64,000 nucleotides of DNA from Burkholderiales bacterium (lineage in GTDB: Bacteria; Pseudomonadota; Gammaproteobacteria; Burkholderiales; Burkholderiaceae). The notes beneath the pieces are model-generated. The model was given only the letters and a program-made list of their open reading frames with translations. It was not told where the DNA came from and did not search any database. Position numbers and translations under genes: made by a program. Positions 39,148 to 47,508 of the stretch are shown one piece after another. Every line of letters begins with the position of its first letter. Position 1 is the first letter of the stretch. The stretch spans positions 96,649-160,648 of the forward strand of contig JAMFSK010000098.1 of assembly GCA_026225235.1 (NCBI GenBank), given 5' to 3'.

Positions 39148-39183
39148 GGGCTGGAGAGCCCCATGGGCTTGGGATCCAGCCCG
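39148..39183 (-). terminator. Hairpin after the BaiN-type flavoprotein gene
   Basis: An 8-bp outer stem (GGGCTGGA/TCCAGCCC), with an alternative inner hairpin GGGGCT/AGCCCC (39147-39162), lies just past the stop codon. A T run on the minus strand (complement of 39107-39114) is about 35 bases further on, too far for a canonical terminator. Confidence 0.4.
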
Positions 39184-39184
39184 C

Positions 39185-40435
39185 TCAGGCCAGGCTGGCC
39201 TGCGCCGGATTCCGGCTTTCCGCAATCGCCTCGGCGGCGGCGACGGCCGATGCCCAGGCCCATTGGAAGTTATACCCACCCAGCCAGCCGGTCACATCGA
39301 CCGACTCGCCGATAAAGTGCAGGCCTGGCACCTTGCGCGATTCGAAGCTCGCCGATGACAGTTCGGTCGTGGCGATGCCTCCGCCCGTAACTTCGGCCTT
39401 GCGCCAGCCTTCGCTGCCTGCCGGCGTCAGCGTCCAGTGGTTGAGCGCATCGCCGAGCACACGCAACTGACGGTCGGGGATATCGGCCACCCGGGCGTCG
39501 GGTGCGAGCCCGTGAACGGCGACCCAGACCTCGGCAAGCCGCGCCGGCATCCAGCCCGATAGCTCCGTGACAACCAGTTTCTTCGAACCCGCCTTGCCCT
39601 CGAGCAGCCGGGCAGTGGCATCGAATTCGGGCAGCAGGTCGATCGTCAGCGGCGTGCCCAGCTTCCAGTAGCTCGAAATCTGCAGAATGGCCGGCCCCGA
39701 CAGGCCGCGGTGGGTCAACAGCAAGTCCTCAAGAAAATCTCCGCGCGAGCGGCCCTTCCCGGTACTCACGCGCGCTTCGATGGCCAAGCCGGACAATGCG
39801 GCAAACGGCTCCCAGCCGGCCGACGTGAAAGTCAGCGGAACGAGCGCGGGAGACGGTTCAACCATCTCGAGCCCGAATTGACGGGCGATTCGGTAAGCGA
39901 AGTCCGTTGCGCCAATCTTGGGAATCGACAGGCCGCCGGTGGCGATCACGAGCGACTTCGCGCCGATCTCGCCCGCACTGGTGGATAGCCTAAAGGATCG
40001 CCCACCCGCGTCGCCCGCGGCGCCGCCGACACTGATTTCCTGCACGTCGACGGGGCGCCGCCAGGTCACATTGCCGGCGCCACATTCGCGCACCAGCAAG
40101 TCGATGATCTGTTCGCTCGATTCATCGCAGAACAGTTGCCCCTTGTGCTTCTCGTGAAATCCGATTTTGTAACGTTTGACCAGGGAGACAAAATCCTGCG
40201 GCGTGTAGCGCGCCAGCGCCGAGCGGCAAAAACGCGGGTTCTCCGACAAGTAGTTGGCCGGCCCCGCGTCGCGGTTGGTGAAATTGCACCGCCCGCCGCC
40301 CGAAATCCGGATTTTCTCCGCGAGCCGCGTCGCGTGGTCGATCAGCACCACCCGCAAACCGCGCTGCCCGGCCACGGCGGCACACATCATCCCGGCCGCG
40401 CCCGCGCCGATCACGGCGACATCGAAATTTTCCAT
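39185..40435 (-). CDS. BaiN/HI0933-family flavoprotein (NAD(P)/FAD oxidoreductase)
   Basis: This 416-aa protein has an FAD-binding Rossmann N-terminus, FDVAVIGAGAAGMMCAA, then SGGGRCNFTNRD, YTPQDFVSLVKRYKIGFHEK, ATGGLSIPKIGATDFAYRIA and a C-terminal FIGESVDVTGWLGGYNFQWA. These are the marks of the YhiN/HI0933/BaiN family. A gut homologue reduces bile-acid intermediates, but the role in proteobacteria is not established. The ATG at 40433-40435 puts the Rossmann motif at the N-terminus; the longer reading to 40669 overlaps tsaD and is rejected. It is divergent from tsaD. Confidence 0.92.
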   Translation of the reverse strand: MENFDVAVIGAGAAGMMCAAVAGQRGLRVVLIDHATRLAEKIRISGGGRCNFTNRDAGPANYLSENPRFCRSALARYTPQDFVSLVKRYKIGFHEKHKGQLFCDESSEQIIDLLVRECGAGNVTWRRPVDVQEISVGGAAGDAGGRSFRLSTSAGEIGAKSLVIATGGLSIPKIGATDFAYRIARQFGLEMVEPSPALVPLTFTSAGWEPFAALSGLAIEARVSTGKGRSRGDFLEDLLLTHRGLSGPAILQISSYWKLGTPLTIDLLPEFDATARLLEGKAGSKKLVVTELSGWMPARLAEVWVAVHGLAPDARVADIPDRQLRVLGDALNHWTLTPAGSEGWRKAEVTGGGIATTELSSASFESRKVPGLHFIGESVDVTGWLGGYNFQWAWASAVAAAEAIAESRNPAQASLA

Positions 40436-40480
40436 GGGCGGGATTGTACGTGGTGCATCGGGCGAAATCGGGGCACACGT

Positions 40481-40486
40481 TATAAT
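40481..40486 (+). promoter_or_regulatory. -10 element of tsaD
   Basis: A perfect TATAAT lies 90 bases before the tsaD ATG in the gap divergent from the flavoprotein gene. No good -35 is seen at 16-18 bases. Confidence 0.4.
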
Positions 40487-40575
40487 TGTCGATTGCTTGA
40501 ACGGCGCGGCTCGACTGCGTCCGCCCGGTGCCTCCGCGGCATTGAGCCCACGCCTACTCACTGACTTCCTGCGCC

Positions 40576-41601
40576 ATGCTCGTCCTCGGTCTCGAAAGCT
40601 CCTGCGATGAAACCGGTCTTGCGCTCTACGACACACAGCGCGGCCTGCTTGCGCACGCGCTGCACTCACAGATCGCGATGCATCGCGAATACGGCGGCGT
40701 CGTGCCGGAGCTTGCTTCGCGCGACCATATCCGCCGCGCCCTGCCCTTGCTCGAGCAGGTGCTGGAGCAAGCTGGCGCGACGCTCGCCCAAGTCGACGCG
40801 ATTGCGTTCACGCAAGGTCCCGGGCTGGCAGGTGCGCTGTTGGTCGGCGCGAGCGTGGCCAATGGGCTAGCGCTTGCGCTCGGCAAGCCCGTGATCGGCA
40901 TCCACCACCTCGAAGGGCATCTGCTTTCGCCCTTGCTGGTCGATGCGCCGCCACCCTTTCCGTTCGTCGCGTTACTGGTTTCGGGCGGTCATACCCAACT
41001 GATGCGGGTCACCGGGGTCGGCCATTACGAAACGCTCGGTGAAACGCTCGATGACGCAGCCGGTGAAGCCTTTGACAAGACGGCGAAGCTCCTGGGCCTC
41101 GGCTATCCAGGCGGCCCCGAAGTCTCACGCATGGCCGAGTTCGGCACGCCGGGCGCGGTTATCTTGCCGCGGCCGATGATCCACTCGGGCAACCTCGATT
41201 TCAGCTTCAGCGGTCTGAAGACCGCGGTACTGACGCAAGTCCGCAAGCGGGGCGCGAACGTCTGCGAGCAGGACAAAGCCGATATCGCGCGAGGGTTCGT
41301 CGATGCGGCTGTCGAAGTGCTGGCCGTGAAATCGCTGGCGGCACTCAAGCAAACCGGGCTCAATCGCCTGGTGGTCGCGGGCGGTGTCGGCGCCAACCGC
41401 CAGCTGCGTGACGCGCTGAACCAGGCGGCACAACGCCGCGGCTTTGCCGTTCATTACCCCGATCTGGCGCTTTGCACGGATAACGGCGCGATGATCGCGC
41501 TCGCGGGTGCCTTGCGGCTCGAACGCTGGCCCGAACAGGCCGAGCATTCTTACGCCTTCACGGTCAAGCCACGCTGGGATCTGTCGGCGCTCGCCCGCTA
41601 A
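40576..41601 (+). CDS. tsaD: tRNA N6-adenosine threonylcarbamoyltransferase TsaD
   Basis: TsaD transfers the threonylcarbamoyl group to A37 of ANN-reading tRNAs (t6A), working with TsaB and TsaE. The 341-aa ASKHA-fold protein shows [17 protein letters not shown], the iron-binding HHLEGH (about residues 110-115), [51 protein letters not shown] and [11 protein letters not shown]. It starts at a good family N-terminus. tsaB and tsaE are not in the window. The gene is convergent with dxs. Confidence 0.98.
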   Translation: MLVLGLESSCDETGLALYDTQRGLLAHALHSQIAMHREYGGVVPELASRDHIRRALPLLEQVLEQAGATLAQVDAIAFTQGPGLAGALLVGASVANGLALALGKPVIGIHHLEGHLLSPLLVDAPPPFPFVALLVSGGHTQLMRVTGVGHYETLGETLDDAAGEAFDKTAKLLGLGYPGGPEVSRMAEFGTPGAVILPRPMIHSGNLDFSFSGLKTAVLTQVRKRGANVCEQDKADIARGFVDAAVEVLAVKSLAALKQTGLNRLVVAGGVGANRQLRDALNQAAQRRGFAVHYPDLALCTDNGAMIALAGALRLERWPEQAEHSYAFTVKPRWDLSALAR

Positions 41602-41663
41602 AGCACCTGGCGTCTCGCGCGCTGAACGCCATTCGCGTCATCTCATAAAAAAGCGGCACCAAG

Positions 41664-41706
41664 AAAAACACCCCGACGACTGGATTGATATCCAGCTTTC
41701 GGGGTG
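41664..41706 (-). terminator. Intrinsic terminator of the xseB-ispA-dxs operon
   Basis: The hairpin has an 8-bp outer stem CACCCCGA/TCGGGGTG (41669-41706) and a perfect inner stem CTGGAT/ATCCAG. A T run follows on the minus strand (complement of 41664-41668). It lies 50 bp past the dxs stop. Confidence 0.8.
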
Positions 41707-41756
41707 CAGTTCGCTCGCCATTTCGAAGGCGAGCGGTGTTCTTTTGTCGCGCGCTC

Positions 41757-43664
41757 TCAGGCGACGAGTTTCGCCACGCTGCTCTTTTCGCCTGCCACAT
41801 CCTTCGCGAAGAAGCGCTGACGAATCGAAGCGGCAATACCGTTCGCATCAAGACCGCACTCGGACAACAGCTTGGCCGGATCGCCATGATCGATGAAACG
41901 ATCCGGCAAACCGAGCTGAAGAACCGGACGGCTCAGGCCGCTTGCGAGCAGGCTTTCCACACAGGCCGTGCCCGCGCCACCCATGATGCAACCTTCCTCG
42001 ACCGTCACCAGCACATCGTGCGTCTCGGCCAGATGGCGAATCAGATCATGGTCGATCGGCTTGACGAAGCGCATATTGGCCACAGTCGCATCGAGCGCGG
42101 CGCCCGCTTCGACGCTCGGCGCGACCATCGAGCCAAACGCGAGGATCGCGATCCGGTGCCCGGCGGGCTTGCCCGACTCGCGCACCACGACGCCCTTGCC
42201 GACCGGCAACGCGGCAAGATGCTTGACCGTCTCGACGCCCGTGCCCGTGCCGCGCGGGTAACGCACCGAGGACGGCCCATCGATCGAGAGGCCGGTGTGC
42301 AACATCTGACGGCACTCGTTCTCGTCTGCCGGCGCCATCACCGTCATGTTCGGAATGCAGCGCAGGAACGCCATGTCGTAGGCGCCCGCATGCGTCGCGC
42401 CGTCTGCGCCGACCAGGCCACCGCGGTCGATCGCGAACAGCACCGGCAGATTCTGCAGCGCGACGTCGTGAATCAGTTGGTCATACCCACGCTGCAGGAA
42501 GGTTGAATAGATCGCCACCACTGGCCGTAGGCCTTCCGTCGCCATCCCGCCCGCAAACGTCACGGCGTGCTGTTCGGCGATGCCGACGTCGTAATACCGT
42601 GCCGGAAAGCGCTTTTCGAACTCGACGAGCCCTGAGCCTTCGCGCATCGCCGGCGTAATGCCGACCACACGTGCATCGAGTTCCGCCGCGTCGCACAGCC
42701 ATTCGCTGAACACTTGTGTGTAAGTCTTGCGACCCGGCTTGGACGGCTTGATGCCCTCGACCGGATTGAACTTGCTGGTGCCGTGATAGAGCACGGGTTC
42801 GGCCTCGGCGAGCTTGTAGCCCTGCCCCTTGCGCGTGACGACGTGCAGGAATTGCGGACCCTTGAGACCCTTGATGTTCTGCAGGGTCGGGATCAGCGAT
42901 TCGAGGTCGTGCCCGTCGATCGGCCCGATGTAGTTGAAGCCGAATTCTTCGAACATCGTCGCCGGAACGACCATGCCCTTCGCATGTTCCTCGATGCGGC
43001 GCGCGAGCTCCAGCATCGGGGGCGCCACACTCAGCACCCGCTCGACGCCCTTCTTGGCGGCGGCATAGAAACGGCCCGACATCAGTCGTGCGAGATAACG
43101 GTTAAGCGCGCCGACCGGCGGCGAGATCGACATATCGTTATCGTTGAGCACGACGAGCAGCGGCAGGTCGTCAGCGACACCGCCGTTGTTCAGCGCTTCG
43201 AACGCCATGCCGGCTGTCATCGCGCCGTCGCCGATCACGGCGATCGAATAACGCGACTCGCCCTTGACCTTCGAGGCATGGGCCATGCCGAGCGCGGCCG
43301 AGATCGAGGTGCTCGAATGCGCCGTGCCGAACGTATCGAATTCTGATTCGTCGCGACGCGGAAAACCCGAGATGCCGTTGGCCTGACGCAACGTTCCCAT
43401 CCGCTCTCGGCGGCCCGTCAGGATCTTGTGCGGGTACGTCTGGTGGCCGACGTCCCAGACAATGCGGTCATTCGGCGTGTCGAAAACGTAGTGCAGCGCG
43501 ATCGTCAACTCGACCGTACCGAGGTTCGACGACAGATGGCCGCCGGTTTGCGACACGCTGTCGAGCACGAAGGCGCGCAGTTCATCGGCGAGCGGCGTCA
43601 GTTCGCGGCGATCCAGCCGGCGCAATGCCACAGGGTCGTCGATGGTTTTCAGCAAGTCATACAT
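41757..43664 (-). CDS. dxs: 1-deoxy-D-xylulose-5-phosphate synthase
   Basis: Dxs condenses pyruvate and glyceraldehyde 3-phosphate with thiamine diphosphate, the first step of the MEP isoprenoid pathway. The 635-aa protein shows [17 protein letters not shown], the ThDP-binding [18 protein letters not shown] (about residue 152), [29 protein letters not shown] and [18 protein letters not shown] (about 410-427). Length and motifs are complete. It is the last gene of xseB-ispA-dxs, 46 bp below ispA, giving first- and late-step isoprenoid enzymes one transcript. Confidence 0.98.
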   Translation of the reverse strand: MYDLLKTIDDPVALRRLDRRELTPLADELRAFVLDSVSQTGGHLSSNLGTVELTIALHYVFDTPNDRIVWDVGHQTYPHKILTGRRERMGTLRQANGISGFPRRDESEFDTFGTAHSSTSISAALGMAHASKVKGESRYSIAVIGDGAMTAGMAFEALNNGGVADDLPLLVVLNDNDMSISPPVGALNRYLARLMSGRFYAAAKKGVERVLSVAPPMLELARRIEEHAKGMVVPATMFEEFGFNYIGPIDGHDLESLIPTLQNIKGLKGPQFLHVVTRKGQGYKLAEAEPVLYHGTSKFNPVEGIKPSKPGRKTYTQVFSEWLCDAAELDARVVGITPAMREGSGLVEFEKRFPARYYDVGIAEQHAVTFAGGMATEGLRPVVAIYSTFLQRGYDQLIHDVALQNLPVLFAIDRGGLVGADGATHAGAYDMAFLRCIPNMTVMAPADENECRQMLHTGLSIDGPSSVRYPRGTGTGVETVKHLAALPVGKGVVVRESGKPAGHRIAILAFGSMVAPSVEAGAALDATVANMRFVKPIDHDLIRHLAETHDVLVTVEEGCIMGGAGTACVESLLASGLSRPVLQLGLPDRFIDHGDPAKLLSECGLDANGIAASIRQRFFAKDVAGEKSSVAKLVA

Positions 43665-43710
43665 CGTTCTTCGATTCCAGGGATCTTCGGCGGTCTTGGA
43701 CCGTCTGTTT

Positions 43711-44694
43711 TTAATTCGCGCGTTCGACGATCAGGTCGGCGAGTTGCGCGAGGCGCACGGCGCGCTCGCCAAACGGCGCGAGCGCTGCATGCGCCTCGGC
43801 CTGCAGCTCGGTCGCGAGCCGGCGCGCTTCGGACAAGCCCATCAGCGATACATAGGTCGGCTTGCCCGCTTTCTCGTCCTTGCCGGCCGTCTTGCCCAAC
43901 GTGGCCGAGTCGGCAGTGACATCGAGAATATCGTCCACGACCTGGAAGGCCAGACCGATCGCCGCCGAATACCGTTCGAGTGCAACTGCGAGTGCCTGCG
44001 CCTCGATCACCTCGGCGACTGCGGTGCCGCCCTCGGCGCCCGCGCGGGTACCGGACGCAGCCGCTCCAGACGCCGTGGCAACCGACGCCTCAAGACTATC
44101 AGGTGCTTCCTCGCCGCACAGCGCGCCCATGCGCACGGCTGCGCGCAACAGGGCGCCCGTCTTCATCCGGTGCATCTTTTCGAGCGAGGGACGATCGAGC
44201 GCAATGCCCACGCTCGCGAGGTCGATTGCCTGCCCGCCGGCCATGCCGAGCGAGCCGCTCGCGAGCGCCAGTTCCCGCAACAAGGCGGCTTGCCGGACCG
44301 GCGGCACCGGCGCCGCGCTCAGTGCGATAAACGCCTGCGACTGAAGCGCGTCGCCCACCAGCAGGGCGGTCGCCTCGTCGTACTGGACGTGAACCGTCGG
44401 TTTGCCGCGCCGCATGGAGTCGTCGTCCATGGCCGGCATATCGTCATGCACCAGCGAGTAGACATGGATCATTTCGATCGCCGCCCCAGCCGCGTCGAGC
44501 GCTTCCGGGGTGGCGCCGGTCAGCAGGCCGGCCGCATGCACGAGCAGCGGCCGCACGCGTTTGCCGCCGCCGAGCGTCGTATAGCGCATGGCATCGTGCA
44601 GCCGGCTCGGCTCGAGGTCGGCCGGGGGCAAGCGTGCTTCGAGTGCCGTCTCGGTGCGGGCAAGCACCGAGCGGGTCCATTCAGTGAAATTCAT
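43711..44694 (-). CDS. ispA: Farnesyl diphosphate synthase (short-chain prenyltransferase)
   Basis: IspA adds isopentenyl diphosphate to dimethylallyl and geranyl diphosphate to give farnesyl diphosphate. It has [15 protein letters not shown], the first aspartate-rich motif [11 protein letters not shown] (about 83-92), MAGGQAIDL, the [10 protein letters not shown] block, and the second motif VVDDILD (252-258). At 327 aa it is about 30 residues longer than usual. The excess is an Ala/Ser/Gly/Thr-rich insertion at residues 198-228, between CGEEAPD and the helix leading to the second motif. The ATG overlaps the xseB stop by 4 bases (ATGA). Confidence 0.96.
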   Translation of the reverse strand: MNFTEWTRSVLARTETALEARLPPADLEPSRLHDAMRYTTLGGGKRVRPLLVHAAGLLTGATPEALDAAGAAIEMIHVYSLVHDDMPAMDDDSMRRGKPTVHVQYDEATALLVGDALQSQAFIALSAAPVPPVRQAALLRELALASGSLGMAGGQAIDLASVGIALDRPSLEKMHRMKTGALLRAAVRMGALCGEEAPDSLEASVATASGAAASGTRAGAEGGTAVAEVIEAQALAVALERYSAAIGLAFQVVDDILDVTADSATLGKTAGKDEKAGKPTYVSLMGLSEARRLATELQAEAHAALAPFGERAVRLAQLADLIVERAN

Positions 44695-44969
44695 GCATCG
44701 TCCTCGTCAGTCGCCAAGGGCTTGAGGACCTCGCCGTCGAGCACGCGGACCTGATGCTCGACCTTTTCCAGTTGTTGCTGGCAGTACGAGACCAGTTGCG
44801 AGCCGCGGCGATAGGCACCCAGCGATTCCTCGAGCGACAGCGCACCGCCTTCCATCCGGGTCACCAGCGTTTCGAGTTCGGCCACGGCCGCCTCGTAGTT
44901 CGCGGGGCCAGCCGACTCCGGCGCCTCGCCAGCGTTGGCGGGAGAATGCGGGGTAGCGGTGTTCGCCAT
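44691..44969 (-). CDS. xseB: Exodeoxyribonuclease VII small subunit
   Basis: XseB partners XseA in the nuclease that degrades single-stranded DNA to oligonucleotides. The 92-aa protein shows the short helical core NYEAAVAELETLVTRMEGG, LSLEESLGAYRRGSQLVSYC and QQQLEKVEHQVRVLDG. I prefer the ATG at 44967-44969, whose N-terminus resembles relatives; an in-frame ATG at 45002 adds 11 residues. Neither has a clear ribosome site. The overlap with ispA (ATGA) is the usual xseB-ispA arrangement. xseA is not here. Confidence 0.95.
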   Translation of the reverse strand: MANTATPHSPANAGEAPESAGPANYEAAVAELETLVTRMEGGALSLEESLGAYRRGSQLVSYCQQQLEKVEHQVRVLDGEVLKPLATDEDDA

Positions 44970-45136
44970 GTCAGTATTTAAGATCGCAGCCAAGTCCGTC
45001 ATTCTACGGTAAAAAGGCCATGGGCCGCCCTGCGGGGGGCATACCGACCGACACTGTAAGGTTATTTTCCTGACGAAATCATAGACTTATCCCGAATACG
45101 CGGGCGGCTGTGCCCCCCCGGAACGCCCGGGCCGGG

Positions 45137-45142
45137 TATAAT
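45137..45142 (+). promoter_or_regulatory. Possible -10 of the Rieske oxygenase gene
   Basis: A perfect TATAAT lies 71 bases before the Rieske ATG in the 243-bp gap divergent from xseB. The expected -35 region is pure C/G with no match. Confidence 0.35.
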
Positions 45143-45212
45143 CTCCGGCTCCCCAAATCGAATTTTCGATGGTTGGGTTGTTCACTGCTTTCACCGCGTT
45201 CGGGGAGTGGGA

Positions 45213-46328
45213 ATGTCCAATCTGAGCAATGCTGTTCAGCTTAAGTCCATTCATAGTCAGTTGCCGGTTTCGGCATATTTCGATCAGAACCTGCTAGCGC
45301 AGGAGATCGAAACGTTGTTCAAGCGCGGACCGCGCTATATCGGTCACGAATTGATGGTGCCGGAAGCCGGCGACTATTACGCCCTGCCCGGCGAGGCCGA
45401 GGGGCGCGTGCTCGTCCGCAATGAGGGCGCAATCGAAGTGCTCTCGAACGTCTGCCGCCACCGGCAGGCGATCATGCTCAACGGTCGCGGTCACACCGAC
45501 AATATCGTCTGCCCCCTGCATCGCTGGACCTACAACCTGCAAGGTGAGTTGCTGGGCGCCCCGCATTTTCCGGACAACCCCTGTCTCGACCTGGGCCGCA
45601 CGCGGTTGCAGAACTGGCAGGGCATGCTGTTCGAAGAAGGGGGCCGCGAGGTTGCGCGCGATCTGGCCAACCTGGGCACGCGCCACCATTTCGACTTTTC
45701 GAGCTTTCAGTTCGATCACGCCGAGATGCACGAATGCAACTACAACTGGAAGACGTTCATCGAGGTCTACCTCGAGGACTACCACGTCGTGCCCTTCCAT
45801 CCGGGCCTCGGCAGCTTCGTCTCGTGCGACGACCTGCAATGGGAATTCGGCGACTGGTACAGCGTGCAAACGGTTGGCGTTCATCAGGGCCTGGCCAAGC
45901 CGGGAAGCCCGACCTACCGGAAGTGGCATGACGCGGTGCTGAATTTCCGCAACGGCGCCCCGCCGGAGTTCGGCGCGATCTGGATGGTCTATTACCCGGG
46001 CCTGATGATCGAGTGGTACCCGCATGTGCTGGTCGTTTCGTGGTTGATCCCGCGTGGGCCGCAGCAGACGACCAATATCGTCGAGTTCTACTACCCCGAG
46101 GAAATCGCGCTGTTCGAGCGTGAGTTCGTCGAGGCCGAGCGGGCGGCTTACATGGAAACAGCCCGCGAGGACGATGAAATCGCCGAGCGCATGGACGCGG
46201 GCCGCCGCGCGCTGATGATGCGCGGGGAGTCGCAGGTCGGCCCCTATCAGAGCCCGATGGAAGACGGCATGCAGCATTTCCATGAGTTCTACCGGCGCGA
46301 GATCGAGCCGACCGGGGCACTGCGATAG
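45213..46328 (+). CDS. Rieske non-haem iron oxygenase, alpha-subunit type
   Basis: The 371-aa protein has a Rieske domain with CRH (about residues 81-83) and CPLHRW (about 101-106), giving the CxH...CxxH ligands of a 2Fe-2S cluster. The catalytic domain carries EVYLEDYHVVPFHPG (about 184-198), holding the His-His-Asp-type ligands of the mononuclear iron. This is the plan of ring-hydroxylating oxygenases and choline-monooxygenase-like enzymes. No reductase, ferredoxin or beta subunit is adjacent, so it must borrow electrons from elsewhere. I chose the ATG at 45213 (GGGGAG 5-6 bases upstream) over a GTG at 45207. Substrate unknown. It is divergent from the isoprenoid operon. Confidence 0.9.
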   Translation: MSNLSNAVQLKSIHSQLPVSAYFDQNLLAQEIETLFKRGPRYIGHELMVPEAGDYYALPGEAEGRVLVRNEGAIEVLSNVCRHRQAIMLNGRGHTDNIVCPLHRWTYNLQGELLGAPHFPDNPCLDLGRTRLQNWQGMLFEEGGREVARDLANLGTRHHFDFSSFQFDHAEMHECNYNWKTFIEVYLEDYHVVPFHPGLGSFVSCDDLQWEFGDWYSVQTVGVHQGLAKPGSPTYRKWHDAVLNFRNGAPPEFGAIWMVYYPGLMIEWYPHVLVVSWLIPRGPQQTTNIVEFYYPEEIALFEREFVEAERAAYMETAREDDEIAERMDAGRRALMMRGESQVGPYQSPMEDGMQHFHEFYRREIEPTGALR

Positions 46329-46457
46329 GGCGAGCCGGCTAGCGGCCGCCTTGCTCAAATCGGCGCCGCGGAGGACTATCGTTTTCTCATCGATTTGTTC
46401 GCCGCGGCTCTCCGGCAACGCATCAGCCGGCGGTTTCCGGCTAATCACGAGGTCGTC

Positions 46458-47351
46458 ATGCCCCACACCCATTTCACCACCCTGATTTCCGCCGACAATC
46501 TCGGCGAGCGGCTCGATGCCGCCACCCAGTCCGCTACCGACCCGGCCACCGGCCTCGTGTTTATCGCGGATTGCCGCTTCGATCTGACCGATCCCTCGGC
46601 CGGTGAACGCGCCTACGCGGCCGGCCACCTGCCCGGAGCCCACTACCTGAATCTCGACCGCGAGTTGTCCGGAGCGAAGACTGGCAGCAATGGCCGCCAT
46701 CCGCTACCCGATCGGGACACGCTCGCGCGCACGCTTGCCGCACGCGGCTTGAAGAAAGGGCAGCAGGTCGTCGCCTATGACGCACAAGGTGGCATCTACG
46801 CGGCGCGACTCTGGTGGCTGCTGCGCTGGCTTGGCCACGACTCGGTGGCGTTGCTCGACGGTGGACTGGCGGCCTGGTCGGAAACCGGTCGCGCGTTCGT
46901 GAGCGATGTTCCGACCGAGGCAGCCGGAGATTTTGTGGCGGGTGCCCCGCTTGCCGTGACGATCGATGCGGCGGGTGTCGAACGGAACCTGCAATCGCGC
47001 GAGCGGACTGTTGTCGACGCGCGGTCGGCAGATCGGTTTCGCGGTGAAAACGAGACGCTGGATCCAGTCGGCGGCCACATTCCCGGCGCGCTCAACCGAT
47101 TCTATAAGGACAACCTCCAGCAGGACGGCCGGTTCAAGTCTGCCCATACCTTGCGCGAGGAATTCCACGCGGTGCTTGGGCCCGTGCCACCAGAACGCGC
47201 GATCATGCAATGCGGCTCGGGTGTCACGGCCTGCCATAACTTGGTCGCGATGGAAGTTGCCGGTTTGCACGGCGCGGCGCTCTATGGCGGTTCGTGGAGC
47301 GAATGGTGTGCCAATCCGTCGCGGCCGGTGGCAACGGGGCAGCACGCTTAG
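46458..47351 (+). CDS. Two-domain sulfurtransferase (rhodanese/3-mercaptopyruvate type)
   Basis: The 297-aa protein has tandem rhodanese domains. The first (residues about 1-150) lacks a catalytic Cys, having YDAQGGIYAARLWWLL at that place. The second has the active loop CGSGVTACHN with Cys near residue 252. The CGSGVTA loop is typical of 3-mercaptopyruvate sulfurtransferases. FIADCRFDL, YAAGHLPGAHYLNLD and LDGGLAAWSETGR are further family marks. The ATG at 46458 has GAGG 6-7 bases upstream; an in-frame start at 46395 is less likely. It is 129 bp after the Rieske gene. A role in sulfur transfer or cyanide detoxification is a family inference. Confidence 0.93.
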   Translation: MPHTHFTTLISADNLGERLDAATQSATDPATGLVFIADCRFDLTDPSAGERAYAAGHLPGAHYLNLDRELSGAKTGSNGRHPLPDRDTLARTLAARGLKKGQQVVAYDAQGGIYAARLWWLLRWLGHDSVALLDGGLAAWSETGRAFVSDVPTEAAGDFVAGAPLAVTIDAAGVERNLQSRERTVVDARSADRFRGENETLDPVGGHIPGALNRFYKDNLQQDGRFKSAHTLREEFHAVLGPVPPERAIMQCGSGVTACHNLVAMEVAGLHGAALYGGSWSEWCANPSRPVATGQHA

Positions 47352-47401
47352 CCCTGGGCAGCACGCTTGGCCTGGACAGCACCCTTAGTCTGGACAGCGA
47401 G
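47337..47401 (+). repeat. 18-19-bp imperfect tandem repeat across the sulfurtransferase stop
   Basis: Units run at 47337-47355, 47356-47373 and 47374-47391, plus a partial copy to 47401, of the type GGGCAGCACGCTTGGCCT. The first copy contains the stop codon of the sulfurtransferase gene (GQHA-stop); the others lie in the 3' flank before convergent polA. Confidence 0.75.
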
Positions 47402-47508
47402 CAGAGAAGGTGGGCGCCTCCAAAGCGCCCGACTCCGCGTTACGTGGTCAGGGGTTCTGCTTCGACGCAATTCGCCGGCATCGAGCACCTAGCGTCGCCC
47501 CCTCGCCG

